64,000 nucleotides of DNA from Nectonema munidae (Eukaryota; Nematomorpha; Nectonematoida; Nectonematidae): the NCBI GenBank assembly GCA_030549495.1, contig JAUIRK010001058.1, forward strand, positions 77,001 to 141,000. The letters are read 5' to 3'. A model generated the notes under the pieces. That model made no database searches, had not been told where the DNA came from, and saw nothing but the letters and a program-made list of their open reading frames with translations. Every line of letters starts with the position of its first letter. Positions within the stretch are counted from its first letter, which is position 1. The position numbers and the translations under genes are program-made. Below are positions 42,471-53,670 of this stretch, piece after piece.

Positions 42471-43756
42471 TAATGATGGATCTTTGTTAGTAATTTAGGT
42501 GGAGGGGGGGGGGGAGGGGGGTTACTGGAGTCACCTATAACAAACGAGGGGCAAGTGTGCTAAGCTATAATAGGTTTGTGGAGGGTGTGGTATGTTATGG
42601 CAGAGGAGGGGATTGAGAAAAAATATAAGTGCCAAATTCGCTTAGAATAGGAAAATATGAGTAAAAATTGAATATGGTAAGTGTTTTTAAAAAAGAAGGA
42701 CAGATTTATGAATATTAACATTACACCACAATTTTAATGATATTTTTCTGTTTAATTTAGAACTATACATGTTAATTGTCTCTTCAAGGATTCAAAGATT
42801 TTTGTAATTCCCAGTTCGAAAGATAGAAGAATCAAATCATTCTTTCTTTCGTCTGAGAGCCTATTTCTTTGGTGATTTTTATTCTTTTCATTGTTGAAAA
42901 TACACGTTTATTTATTGCTTTTGTAATAGGAATCGAAAGATTGATGTTTATTAGTTTATAGTAGGAAGGATAAAATGATTGATCCAGTTTCAGTTGTAAA
43001 GAAGAAAGGTTCGAGTTGTATTTTATTTTCATAACTTCACTTTGTAAATCCATAAAACAAAATCCAAAATGCTTTTAAAATTACGATAATTTTTTTTAGA
43101 CTTTCAATGTTTTAAATTTTTTTCTGTACAATTGAAATCTTTGTTACTTTGAAAAATAAAATAATCTGAAATGTTTTCTTATTTCATCTTTTTAAAACAA
43201 TTTTTTATCTATGAAAAAATGAAAAATAAAAAAGTTCTTGATAAAACTCAAAAAAACTATAAAAAATATATTAATCAGCACACAATTTCTGAGACGTTAA
43301 TGGCTACAATTATAAATAAAGTTTAATTAAATCATTATAAAAAAAGATAAATGATTTGCGTAGCATGAATGAAAACATTCGCAGGCTCAACATTGAAAGT
43401 AGTATAATCATTTACAAGGAGAGAAGCACTGCAGTTTTTGCACAATAAGAAGTGATTAATTGAAAAATTGTATAGACATGTTACGCCAAACACTGTTATT
43501 AAAACAATAGCATGGCGTCTCTTTGCAATTATGTTTTCAATGTTTGTGATGGCTTACTGCATATACAGATAAATATATAGGAAATAGTGCAAGTGAAGTA
43601 CAATTTACTTTTTGTACAGAATCAATTTTGTAACGTGTTACAGAAAACTGTGCAATTACATTTAACTGAATGTTATCAAATTCCGTCCAAATAAGGCAGC
43701 GGCATAAAACAGGGGAGAGAGGGCGCCGCCCCCTCACCCGGGTAAATCCATCCCTG
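42471..43756 (-). mobile_element. hAT transposon (ZMYM1/TTF-like), internally deleted
   Basis: Right end, read on the minus strand, CAGGGATGGATTTACC followed by a C/G-rich run; left end TAATGATGGATCTTTG then GGTGGAGGGGG. The flanks ACTTATAC (42,463-42,470) and ACTTATAT (43,757-43,764) match at 7 of 8 positions, a hAT-size duplication. The minus-strand relic at 43,053-42,832 is the C-terminal dimerisation block: FYPSYYKLININLSIPITKA then VFSTMKRIK. The rest of the transposase is gone. Confidence 0.72.
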
Positions 43757-43764
43757 ACTTATAT

Positions 43765-44844
43765 ATATATTATTCATCTTTTTTCTTTTTCTTTCTAATC
43801 TTATGTTTTTTCTCAATATTTTGTCACCATGCAGCATATCACTGCTAACAGGCTTTTTTGCTTTCCATTTTCTTGTTAAAGAAAATGCAAATGTAGTTAT
43901 AATTTTTTAGCTATTTTTAATTATTTATTTTCTCCCTATATATACTTATAAAAATGTATATATATTATACAATACATCTATATTATATACTTTTTTGTAC
44001 CTATATTTTATACATTTATCTGGCTTAGAAGTTGATCATCTAGATGGTAATTTTTCTCTACCCTTTGGTTATCATCATTTTATATCATTATGTCCTAAAG
44101 CGATATATTTGCGAAATTTATTTTACTTTTTCATACTTTATCATTTTTTTATATCTGTATTTTGATCCAAGTTTATTAAAATGAAGGCTTCACCATATTC
44201 TAGCAGCGCTGCTGATCCAGAAAAGGAAGCTTTGGATAATGTTAAAAATTGTTTTTATAAATTCATTGCCTTTGTTATTGTTCTTAGAATAGGTTAATTT
44301 CGTTAAATCTCCTCTTATTTTATGCATTCATATCTATTTTTTATAGCTCCTTATTTCATCACCAAGTTTGTTGAAATTGATTGATCGTCATTTCCTGAAT
44401 ATGGTATTTTAAAATATATTTTTAAATATTTTATATTTTATATAAAATTAAAAGTAGTATTTTTATATTTTATTAACAATAAAAATTAAAATTTTATATC
44501 TATCATAACTAGTATTGCTTTAATATAATCTTCGAAAGTTTATAATTTCTATTTGGCCCTTTCGATACTGAAGTTTTTGTAAATAAGTACATGCTGATAA
44601 TATTTACTTTAACTGCTATATTTTTCTATGAATTTCAGTTATTCACATTCTATTATTTGATTTACCCTCATGCGGCAAACATATTTTCTTTACGATTTAG
44701 ATAAACATAGGTCTAACGGGCCCGGCCTTTTTGTTTTCACAAATACTCTTGTTTATGATAATTTTTAAATTAATGATTTCTTGTGCATATATGTAACTAT
44801 AAATATGTTTTATATTGCCATAAATATTAAAGTTCAGCAATTTA
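43765..44844. other. A+T-rich tract, nothing recognised
   Basis: TATATA-rich microsatellite near 43,960 and long T-rich runs. No reading frame or named repeat was identified. Confidence 0.4.
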
Positions 44845-45085
44845 CTACAAAAAAAGGGAGCGTCTTTTCACCCAAAAACAACATCATCGGTAGCAACAGA
44901 AACTATTAATCAGTGAAATTCAACAAAAAATTACAATTAATCAATTGAGTTCAAAAGTAAAGGATATTAAAAGTTAGTACATTACATACTAAAATATTAT
45001 GTTCATGATAAAATATATATAAAAAAGAAAAAAAACAATTTAATAAAACTAGTTTTTTGGGTGAAAAGACGCGCCGCAAAAAAAG
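44845..45085. mobile_element. Palindromic MITE with GCGTCTTTTCACCC ends
   Basis: Left AAAGGGAGCGTCTTTTCACC and right (opposite strand) GCGGCGCGTCTTTTCACCC form an inverted repeat of about 30 bp at the tips of a 240 bp A+T-rich segment. No coding sequence. The target duplication is unclear because both tips sit in A-runs or T-runs, so the superfamily is unknown. Confidence 0.65.
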
Positions 45086-45439
45086 GTTTTCTTTATTTGT
45101 TTGAAGCTTTTTCAAAGTTCAATAGTTAATGAACAAACACTTACTATTATTTAATTGTAAAAATATTAAATTTATTTATTTATACTACATTTCACACAAA
45201 TAATATGTTTTTGTGAGTGCTCACTGCTTATTGGGTCTTTTAGACCCATGTTTACCTGCAACGTAATGCTAAAAGTTTTTAGGTCGTTGCCGAAAAAAAA
45301 TAATAACTTAGACAAAAATATTTTTTGAATGATTTAAATACAAGTAGAATGAGATATTTTAAAAGTTTCAAAACTATATATATAATTTATGACAAAAAAT
45401 CTTCATTTTTAAAGTTTCTCGGGTCTGATAGTTTCTGAT

Positions 45440-45825
45440 CCCACAGCAAGATGGTCTTCATAAGGTGGGCATAGTTTTTTGGTTGAAAAAAAAAACAGAT
45501 ATTTTTCTGAACAAAGCTTTTTCTTCAGCATTGGACCGTTTACGGGTAGATTTTTTGTTCAGGCATTTGAATACCAAGACCAAAGTTGATCTAGCTCTTG
45601 AAAGGAACGCGACTTGGATCTTTTGCGTTTTCCATCTATATTGGTTGTGTATTTATTCAACAGAGTTTGTTTTTCTTTTAATATTTTACCAACCTGTAAC
45701 TTGCTACAACCAAAGTCTGCTGCTAATTGTCTAATGTTTTTAGAGCTTTCAGAAGCTCGAATAATTTCAACTTTTTTAGTTAAGGAAATTTCAGTTCTTT
45801 TTGAAAAAAAATCATTGAATTAACG
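45440..45825 (-). mobile_element. Pogo/Tigger-type transposase N-terminal fragment
   Basis: The minus strand reads LTKKVEIIRASESSKNIRQL then AADFGCSKLQVGKILKEK, a CENP-B/pogo N-terminal helix-turn-helix, followed by KRKRSKSRSFQELDQLWSWY and NLPVNGPMLKKKALF, the second DNA-binding domain (CENPB-type, with the NxPVxGPxL motif). One stop codon interrupts the second domain. The DDE catalytic core is missing. A plain DNA-transposon fragment; the plus-strand frames over it are shadows. Confidence 0.82.
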
Positions 45826-48430
45826 GTTAATTAAATCTTAAAAAATGTGTTTTGAAAGACTACTGAATCAAATTTTCACCTTTGTAGAAAATTCTCGTTT
45901 TTTTGCCAACTTTGCGGAGTGAGAGGGAAAATACCCGGCTCCTACTACTTAGAAAAATTAGCTGACACTCCTAAATGCTATTAGATACCGACCGACTCCG
46001 TAACATTTTAATTATCTGAGTTTTAGCATGCATAATATTTTTAACTGTTCTCTCTGTTAAATATAGGCCATGCGTTTTTTTAGACGCATATAAAGTACTT
46101 AATATTTGAAATGAAAGTGTAATGTATTACTTTGAGAAGCGTGCTAATTTGTTTTTCCTATCAACATTTAAAGATTTTCAAACTAAGCGCAAATGTTTAT
46201 GCATTTAAACTTTAGCCTTCATGAGATTTTAAATGTTTATAATCCATATTTATTAAACCTTCCAGGGATTTTATCCATTTCGAGGAATCGGAGATATTTT
46301 ATTTCGACTTCGGAACTTGAGAAGGAGCACGATTCTTACGATTCGCTAAATCATTCTCATGAATGAATTATTATATTTTAGGCATGGGTAAGGTTGTCTA
46401 GATTCGTGACTTCGATTCTCAAGGTCTTGGGTTTGAATCCAGCATCAACCTTAATGCTATATATATAATATATGCCTGTAAAGGTATGCGTGCTTTCAGT
46501 TTTTTCTAACTTTCTTTCAGTAATTTCTGGTCGGCAACTGCACTACCAATTTCGCCATGACAAATTGACGAGTATCTAACTCGGGCCGAAAAATATACGA
46601 ATGCTTGACTGATAAATCTAGTAGTAACCCAATTTGTTATACATATATTTATTTTTAATCATTTTTTTACTAGATGCATATTCTTTTTGTTTTAGAGAAC
46701 TCCTCAATATCTTTGCAAAAGGATCATCGATCATCAGATGTGTAGTCTTAATTGTTTGAATAAATTTTATATTTCTTAATTAATTACTGTAATGTTGCTT
46801 TTTAATGCTGTAGTAAAAAATTATGATTACACAAAAATAATTTTTGGACTCTATGGGATAAGTTTGTTAAGGAAATTTGTGGCAAATGATTTTATAAAAA
46901 TGCTATATGTTTGGAAAGAAAAATATTCCTTCTAAAGATGTGAACATAGCTACTGAAGAATCATATTTACACTATTCTCTACAAGTAATACACGAGAAAG
47001 CACTTACTAAATCAACATATCAAGCAATATCCGTTTGTATTTAGAATTTTTTATGGTAGCTGAAATAAATTAAAAGCTAAGTAATTATTTTAAGACTTTT
47101 TCTATATAGAAGAAAAAGGGTTACAAACATACGCGGTTTTCAACGAGAACACATTTTTCAAAGTTGAATGAAACACAGGTCATGTTAAAACCTGTCATTA
47201 TTAAATTTAATGTATTTTATAAGTTGGAAAATTGTTTTTATATTAAAGCAATGATTTTGTCATGACAAAGACAAGATAGCTTGAAAAAGTTTCGGAGACT
47301 CCTAATTATATTCCATTTGTTTACTTTTTATTTTAAAAACACGAGTGCAATGAAAAATACTTTCCCATTCTTTGGCTTAGTTTTTGTTACCTTGTGTATG
47401 CGCACAGGTGTGTATGAGCACAGAAGCGATTGATATAATTTAGTGAATTTATCATGCTTGTAATCGCTTTCCTATAGATGTATGTCGAAAAAGTGAGTGC
47501 AGTTCTTAGTTCAGCATATTAAATTTAAGATGACAGACTTGTCACGGTCAGACATTTTGAATGAATAAAAAAGAAGCGCTTTTAATAAAAAAAATTTCGT
47601 CCAAAATGAATTAAATTGCATAAAAATTATAATGACAACATAAATGCTTCTAATATGCAACCTTTTTTAAAAGGTCATGTATTATATATATCATCAGATT
47701 TTGTAGCTCTTTTTATTAACTCTAGAACCTTGTGGAAAGAGTCTTACTGTAAGGTGGACCATCATGATGAATGAAAGTTACCGTCGCACAATTTCCTTCC
47801 TAGGATATCCATTCTTTCAAAATAGAGCTTTTTCTTCACAAGTCCTATGCGTCACGATAAATTTTAGCCAAAATTAGTCAACCGCTTTCGCTTTTCTTAC
47901 GAAAATGCTGACCAGTATACTATTAACCCGAAACGACCAGAGTAATCAGACGATTTGTAAAATTACCTCAAAAACATAGTTTCATTTAAATGGAATATAT
48001 TTTCTATTAGGATATTCAATTCTTCAGGGCTTTGTTTTCGCATGTAAGAATGTGTTAAATTATTATCTATCAAGTTTGACAATACCAAGATTAAATTTTA
48101 TGTTTTTTATTTGAATTATAATAGATTTTGTAATTAAATACAATTTTCTTATCAATTGGGCTTTTCTATTCGTTTATTATACTAAACAAACATCCTAATT
48201 AATAAAAAAGTATTTCTTATTTTTAAAACCTTTTACCATCATCTTTTAGGTACCTATAATTCTCCACTTTCTCATTGACATCGTTTGTTAACAAATACTT
48301 TTGTCTTGGTAACGTATTTGAAACAAATACTCTTACCGAATTCTAAATTAAGGAGGAAACCCTTTTAGCTCACGTTTAAAAAGGCGAAAATCTGAAATTG
48401 CGCATTGATGACTTTTCTATGTTACAAATT
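45826..48430. other. Intergenic tract with one SINE and a piggyBac scrap
   Basis: Mostly unrecognised A+T-rich DNA around the SINE at 46,381. At about 47,920 TTAACCCGAAACGACCAGAG resembles the left tip of the piggyBac-type MITE (TTAACCCTTTAAGGACCAG). Confidence 0.4.
46381..46600 (+). repeat. tRNA-derived SINE, copy 3
   Basis: GCATGGGTAAGGTTGTCTAG, CAAGGTCTTGGGTTTGAATC (B box) and CAGCATCAACC follow the family order; the 3' half, GGTCGGCAACTGCACTACC, is different or rearranged. A TA microsatellite interrupts it at 46,460-46,475. Confidence 0.6.
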
Positions 48431-48477
48431 ACTCAATTCTTTTCGGAGATCCTTGGTACCGAAAAAATTTTGGGAAA

Positions 48478-48720
48478 AAAACCCCCCCCCACAGAGACAG
48501 GGGAGATCTGGGGAACCCCCCCACACAAAAAGAAAAGAAGGGTTGTATTTTTTTTTCTCCCTGGGGGGGGGGGGGGGGGGGGTGTTTTTTTTCAACTAAA
48601 AACAAGAAGGGGGAAGAGGGGGTGGGGGTGTTGTAAAAATTGGGTTTGTGGTGGTTAACAAAAAAATAATTTAAATAAATAAATAAAAGAAAAAAAAAAG
48701 GGGGGGGGGGGGGTGGGGTT
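48478..48720. repeat. Poly(C)/poly(G) low-complexity tract
   Basis: Runs of 9-10 C, an 18-base G-run at about 48,565, an A-run and a 13-base G-run follow in quick succession. Open frames on both strands (Pro/Gly/Phe-rich) are composition artefacts. The C-runs, then G-runs could fold into one long hairpin. Confidence 0.65.
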
Positions 48721-48825
48721 TCTCCCATCAAATAATCTCGATGCTAGAGTCACTCTATAGAAAAATTTTAAATATGAAAAACTTTGTATATAATATATGG
48801 ATCGTTGCATATTATAAATTTCCAT

Positions 48826-49527
48826 TTAAAAAAGAATTCCAAATTTATTTGCTGAATTGCGAAACAAACTTAAAAATCCTTTTAGTATAATCGCTGTCAA
48901 ACCCCATATTCGCACCGTTTCACAATTATGGAAAATAAAAACTGGTAATGTTAAAATTTGATCGCGTATTTCATCTTTAAATTCAGTTTGAAATAAAAAA
49001 TCTTCGTTAAAAATATGTTCAAAATCAATAAGAAGCACCTTTTTAACTTCATGTGATAATTTCAGTATGGGATCACACATGCCAATAAATGCAACACAAG
49101 GCGTTATTTCAATCCCATTTCCATATAATGGAGGTAAAATAGACCATAGGTTATCATCTGTAAGTAGTATTCCTAACTCTTCCAATAATTCACGCTTTAC
49201 GATATGAAATTTAGATCTATCATTCTTATTAGCTTTTCCACCTGGAAAACAATATTCACCAGGATGATCTCTTAAATGTAAGGAACGTTTTGTAAAAAGA
49301 AGTGATGGACGTTGATTTATAGCATTATAACATAAAGGAATTAAAACACTAGCCTTCTTATTATAAGATACTTTGTTTTTGTTAATATAAATATTGGATT
49401 TATTTTCTTCAATTTCTCTTACCACTTCTTGATAAGTTGTTTTAAAACTTTTAGAAAAAAAAATTGAATTTGAATAGAAAAAATTCTTTAAGTTTACACC
49501 AAGGGTATATTTAACTCCAAACAACAT
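48826..49527 (-). CDS. NUDT8: NUDT8-like coenzyme A diphosphatase (Nudix hydrolase)
   Basis: A complete intronless frame of 233 residues. Family members hydrolyse coenzyme A and acyl-CoAs to phosphopantetheine products and 3',5'-ADP; human NUDT8 is mitochondrial. Residues 76-97 (LLFTKRSLHLRDHPGEYCFP then GG) carry the CoA-specific UPF0035 motif just before the Nudix box (96-120), which has REL-LEELG with catalytic R112, E113, E116 and E117. The box has the one-residue-longer spacing also seen in human NUDT8. VRIWGLTAIIL (206-216) matches the NUDT8 signature VWGLTAVI. The N-terminal 55 residues are basic, with no acid until Glu34, and could be a mitochondrial presequence. No introns or A-tail scar prove retroposition. 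Peroxisomal NUDT7 is less likely: no C-terminal SKL signal. Confidence 0.92.
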   Translation of the reverse strand: MLFGVKYTLGVNLKNFFYSNSIFFSKSFKTTYQEVVREIEENKSNIYINKNKVSYNKKASVLIPLCYNAINQRPSLLFTKRSLHLRDHPGEYCFPGGKANKNDRSKFHIVKRELLEELGILLTDDNLWSILPPLYGNGIEITPCVAFIGMCDPILKLSHEVKKVLLIDFEHIFNEDFLFQTEFKDEIRDQILTLPVFIFHNCETVRIWGLTAIILKGFLSLFRNSANKFGILF

Positions 49528-50200
49528 TTTAACTCATTTTAAAATTCTTCAGGCTAGTGAAATATTCAAACTAATAAAACCAAGAGTTCTCATTATAAAA
49601 AAATTTACAATATAAATAAACATATGTTGTTTATGAGATCTTTAGTTACCAAAACAATTAATTATACTATTCAAAAATTTTGAAAATTCTTTCACATGTA
49701 GAAAAGTAAGGAGACATTTTATATGATGTAATCTGTATCATAATAATAATTTAACGAAAAAAACAAGTTTTTTATATGTAAAAAAGAAAGGAACAAATTA
49801 TTTAATATAATATAGGAAAAAATTCGCTACTAAAATCCTTGAATTTCAACAATATAATAGAGAAGACATTATGAAAAACAATGAAATATTTAAGGAGAAT
49901 CAATAGTAGATACAAAAATAAACTATAAACAATTATATATGTATATATGGTAGAGAAATAAGAGAAGAATATTGAAAGAAGACAGTTGATTTTCTTGCTT
50001 GTAAAGTATTCAATATCAGTTGAAAGGATTGAAGTGAGTTAAACAGTCAGTTATTAAATATATTTTAATTTAATTTTTTAATTATAAAAGCTTAATAAAC
50101 CTTCTACATGAGATATACCTACATAATTTTTAGTCATATTCTTTCAAAAGAGTATTACTCTTTATACATTTATTGGCTATAAATGTATAAAGTTTTGGAT
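49528..50200. other. Upstream of the NUDT8-like gene; nothing recognised
   Basis: The promoter of the Nudix gene should lie just above 49,527, but no motif stands out in this A+T-rich block, and there is no other gene. Confidence 0.4.
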
Positions 50201-50345
50201 GTGAGTAGGGTTGGTTAGATACTGGATTCGATGACTCAAGGTCTTGGGTTCGATCCCGCATCAAGCCTGCTTTCTTCATAGTTCGATACAAGCGGCGTAA
50301 TTGTGCCTTCTCGATGAAAACACCACAGGTACTTTTACCTATAAT
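50201..50345 (+). repeat. tRNA-derived SINE, copy 4
   Basis: The best-preserved copy: GTGAGTAGGGTTGGTTAGAT, CAAGGTCTTGGGTTCGATCC, CATCAAGCCTGCTTTCTTCA, TAGTTCGATACAAGCGGCGT and GATGAAAACACCACAGG. It is close to the minus-strand copy at 31,286-31,433, so the family was active relatively recently. Confidence 0.75.
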
Positions 50346-50392
50346 GAATGAAATATTATTACCATATACCTAGATTTTCTTTTGTTTTTTAA

Positions 50393-52627
50393 TTTGACAC
50401 TTTTTATAATAACAACCATTGTGTTTTTGAATTTTTATTCTATCACACATTATTTGAATTTTCTTCTACAATCTTCTTAGACATAAACAACGCTTTCAAC
50501 TCAGCCTGGCATCCTGCCATCATCACTAACCTTGCACACAAATCATTTCCTTCTTACATCATCAAATTTATAAGCTCATACCTTTCAAACCGCTGTCTCA
50601 TTTTCCGACATCGCGCTTCCCTTTGCATCCATAAGCTAACCCTCTCGACTCCCCAAGGAGGATGTCTTTCTGATATCCTCTGGCTAGTTCTCATAGACCC
50701 GCTTCTCGATCTAATCCACACCAACACTGATTTCTCCCAATGTTTTTCAGACGACATATTATTCACCTTCACCAGCAACTCTCAACAAGAAAACCTCACC
50801 AAATCCTCTTCATTTCTACTAAGGCTACAAGAAAGAGCAAACACACATAAGATATTCTTTAACTCCAGCAAAACAAACCTCATTCACTTTACACGCAGAC
50901 GCATAGAACATTTACCCCTTCATTTAAATACCTCTACTTCTATAACTGCATCAAAGACTATCAAATATCTAGGACTAAACCTTCAGTCCAACCTAAAATT
51001 TTCAATACACTTTAAAAAAATATACCAAAAACTCTCAGTCACCCTTTTTTCACTTAAAAGCGCTATCTCTTATAAATGGGGCCTCCGTCCCAAACACACC
51101 AAATACATATACATATCCTTAATCCTACCAGTAATTCAATACGGAATTCTTTCCTGGGGCATCTCCTTAAAACACCCCACAACCATACATTTTCTTAACA
51201 AGATACACCGTCTCTGTCTACTTTGCATCACCAACGCATATCGTACTACTTCCACACAATGCCTAGAAATTCTAACTAACACCCTACCATTACAACTCCA
51301 ACTTAAAAAAACTATTATTAAGCGCTTCATCTTGACATACAACAACTTAATTCCCCCATTTCATCCGATCACACCCCACCACAATACTCCATCCTATTCT
51401 TTCTACTCACATCTATTAGCAAAATACGCTCCAAATATTGCTAACTACCTAGTTCATCCCTCGATACACCCATCTCTTTTAACTCACCCATCTGCACAAA
51501 ACCCTCTCAAAACATCTATATGCAAAAACAAATTTTTTGCAAAACAATCAATTTCATACCTTCGCTCTACTTCTTCGCCAACCTCCCTACGCATCTTCAC
51601 AGACGCCTCAAAGAAGTCCCTAAGTGCCTCCTTTGCTTACGCCTTCTTCAAAGGCTCTTCCACTAGCCCCTTTTACACCCATCGATACCAATTAAATCCT
51701 CTACTCTCAATCCTCGAATGCGAAATCTTTAGCCTTTTACACGCCTGCACTATGATCACTAACAACATTAACCACTTTCTTCCCCACTTTACTACCATCC
51801 ATTTCTATACCGATGCACAAAACATAATCCACGATCTCTCTCTATCACACAACATCCCATTTCCCTCCTTTCAACTCGCCTCCTCCCTAATCAATCTTAC
51901 AAAACATTTCCACATACACCTATGTTGGTGCCCTGCTCATCAAAACATACCAGAAAACTCCCTCGTAGACTACTTAGCCTCAAACTTACACCTAACCTCC
52001 CACATTCCTCTCAACTCCCTACCGCTCAAAACCTTTCTAACACACATTCACTTATCCACTCTAGAAGAATGGCAGATGTCCATATCTTCATCTCAAAATG
52101 CACTAATCTCCTCTTTACCACACATCAGCACAATTCACACAACTTTCAAAAACAAAAAATTTACACCACCTCGTTCAACCATTCGGTGGCTATCAGGCCA
52201 TTGCCCATGCAAAGCATATCTTTTCCGAATTAAAGTAAGCGAAAATCCATACTGTCGTTTCGGATGCGACACAATAGAAACGCCATACCACCTCATATTC
52301 ACATGTCAAATCTTCTCTCATCATCGCCAAGATCTTCTATTTCGCTGCCTTTCTTTACTTAACAGATCTCCAACAACACTCTCAGATCTTCTGTTACATC
52401 CAACACTACTAAAATCCCTAGCAACCCTCATTGACACCATTGAAACAACTCTCACCACCGTCGATAACCCTATAACAAACTAATCTGCTTCTCTCTTCTA
52501 CTTTTAGGACAACCTATCTCTACCAACATCTGCATCTTCCTTAACCAACTCTCAAGCTTACGCAAGCATATCAGCTCACGCTGGAAAGTGCTTTGAAATC
52601 TACCTACCTACCTACCTACCTACCTAC
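50393..52627 (+). mobile_element. 5'-truncated LINE with RT and RNase H (I/Jockey group)
   Basis: One open frame runs from 50,393 to the stop at 52,481-52,483; recognisable protein starts near 50,471 in RT motif A. Order: IFLDINNAFNSAWHP (motif A), TPQGGCLSDILWLVLIDPLL (motif B), CFSDDILFTF (motif C, FSDD in place of the usual YADD), TIKYLGLNLQSNLKFSIHFK (thumb), then an RNase H domain with all four acidic positions (FTDASKKS, ILECEIF, FYTDAQN, NSLVDYLAS), and a terminal CCHC knuckle CRFGCDTIETPYHLIFTC. The 5' UTR, ORF1, endonuclease and front of RT are missing, so it is dead on arrival but not decayed: no stops in about 670 codons. The sequence is markedly C-rich on the coding strand, unlike the surrounding DNA. 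It ends in a (CTAC)n tail. Confidence 0.9.
52599..52627 (+). repeat. (CTAC)n tail of the LINE
   Basis: Seven CTAC units directly follow the LINE 3' UTR (GGAAAGTGCTTTGAAAT). Short tandem tails in place of poly(A) are known for I-type LINEs. Confidence 0.8.
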
Positions 52628-52904
52628 ATTACTTGAATATGTCTAGTTTCTATATATTTAATTTCTTGTTTTTTTATAATAAAGTTTCTCACTTTTTTGA
52701 TTTGATATAACAGAGTGAGGTCAACTGGATAAAAATTCTTGTGTTATACAAAAAAAAATTAAAAATCAATTTCTACAGATTTCTTTTTAAAGTGTAACAA
52801 TGAAATAAAATTACACTAAATCTATATTAGTAATGTATATCAAAATTTGAGTAGTTTTTTTTAATTTTTCCGTTGATTGTATCCTTTGTCTATGATATAA
52901 AATA

Positions 52905-53360
52905 AATCCATTCAAGAAGGTAATTTTTCCAAACCTTGATTATTTCAAAGATTGTACCGATTCACAAAAAAGGTGATAAATTTTGCATCAAAAATTACAG
53001 GCTTGTTTTTCTCTAATTTTATCGAAAATATTTGAAAAAATTCTTTTCAATAGATTATATGCATATTTTGAATTGAATAACTTATTTTTTGATACAGTTT
53101 GGTTTTAGGATATTTCATTCGATCGAAAGATTTACTCACTTCTTATTAATGATATTATTTAATATAAAAACCGGAACAAATCTGGCATATCTGTTTTTCT
53201 CGATCTTTGAAATACTTTTCAAAGTCTAAATGTGTCAGAACTTTGCTATAAACTTATTTTTTATGGTATTGACTATAAAGCAATAAACTTTATCAATTCT
53301 TTTTTAACTGAAAGAAAATCATATATTGAAATTAATGATTTAAAATCGGCGTGACTTTTT
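52905..53360 (+). mobile_element. Decayed LINE reverse-transcriptase fragment
   Basis: The plus strand gives, across shifting frames, IVPIHKKGDKFCIKNYR, FSKIFEKILFNRLYAYFE, LFFDTVWF/QFGF-like and GISVFLDL, then YGIDYKAINFINSFLTERKS and YIEINDL. These are the canonical RT blocks from the palm entry (IPIxKKGD) to motif A of a CR1/Jockey-like LINE. At least three frame changes; the remainder is absent. Confidence 0.72.
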
Positions 53361-53670
53361 ACATACACTCTTTTCAAAAATTGTTTCTGAACAAAAAAAA
53401 ATAAAATAAAAATAAATAGGCTCTAAATAAAAGATAAAAAACAAAAAATCTTTTCTCTCATAGATTATTTTTTCAATATAAAGTCAAATGTAAAATGTAA
53501 TTTTTTTGATTTTTATCAATTCCAACCATGGTTCAATATTTTTGATTTCAAAATTTTGCCAAAAATTTTCGATTCTTAGAAATAAACACTATTGTCTTTT
53601 GTTTTTTTATCAATTATATTTTTGAGACTTCAAATTTTTTCCCAGTTAACAGATATAGTTCTCTAACAAT

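Noticed and set aside
45465-45823. Plus-strand frames of 69-89 codons
   Set aside because: They are antisense to the pogo transposase fragment, which shows clear domain motifs on the minus strand.
48398-48731. Pro/Gly/Phe-rich frames on both strands
   Set aside because: Poly(C), poly(G), poly(A) composition artefacts.
51922-52233. Second plus-strand frame of 103 codons inside the LINE
   Set aside because: Out-of-frame shadow of the RNase H and C-terminal region of the LINE.
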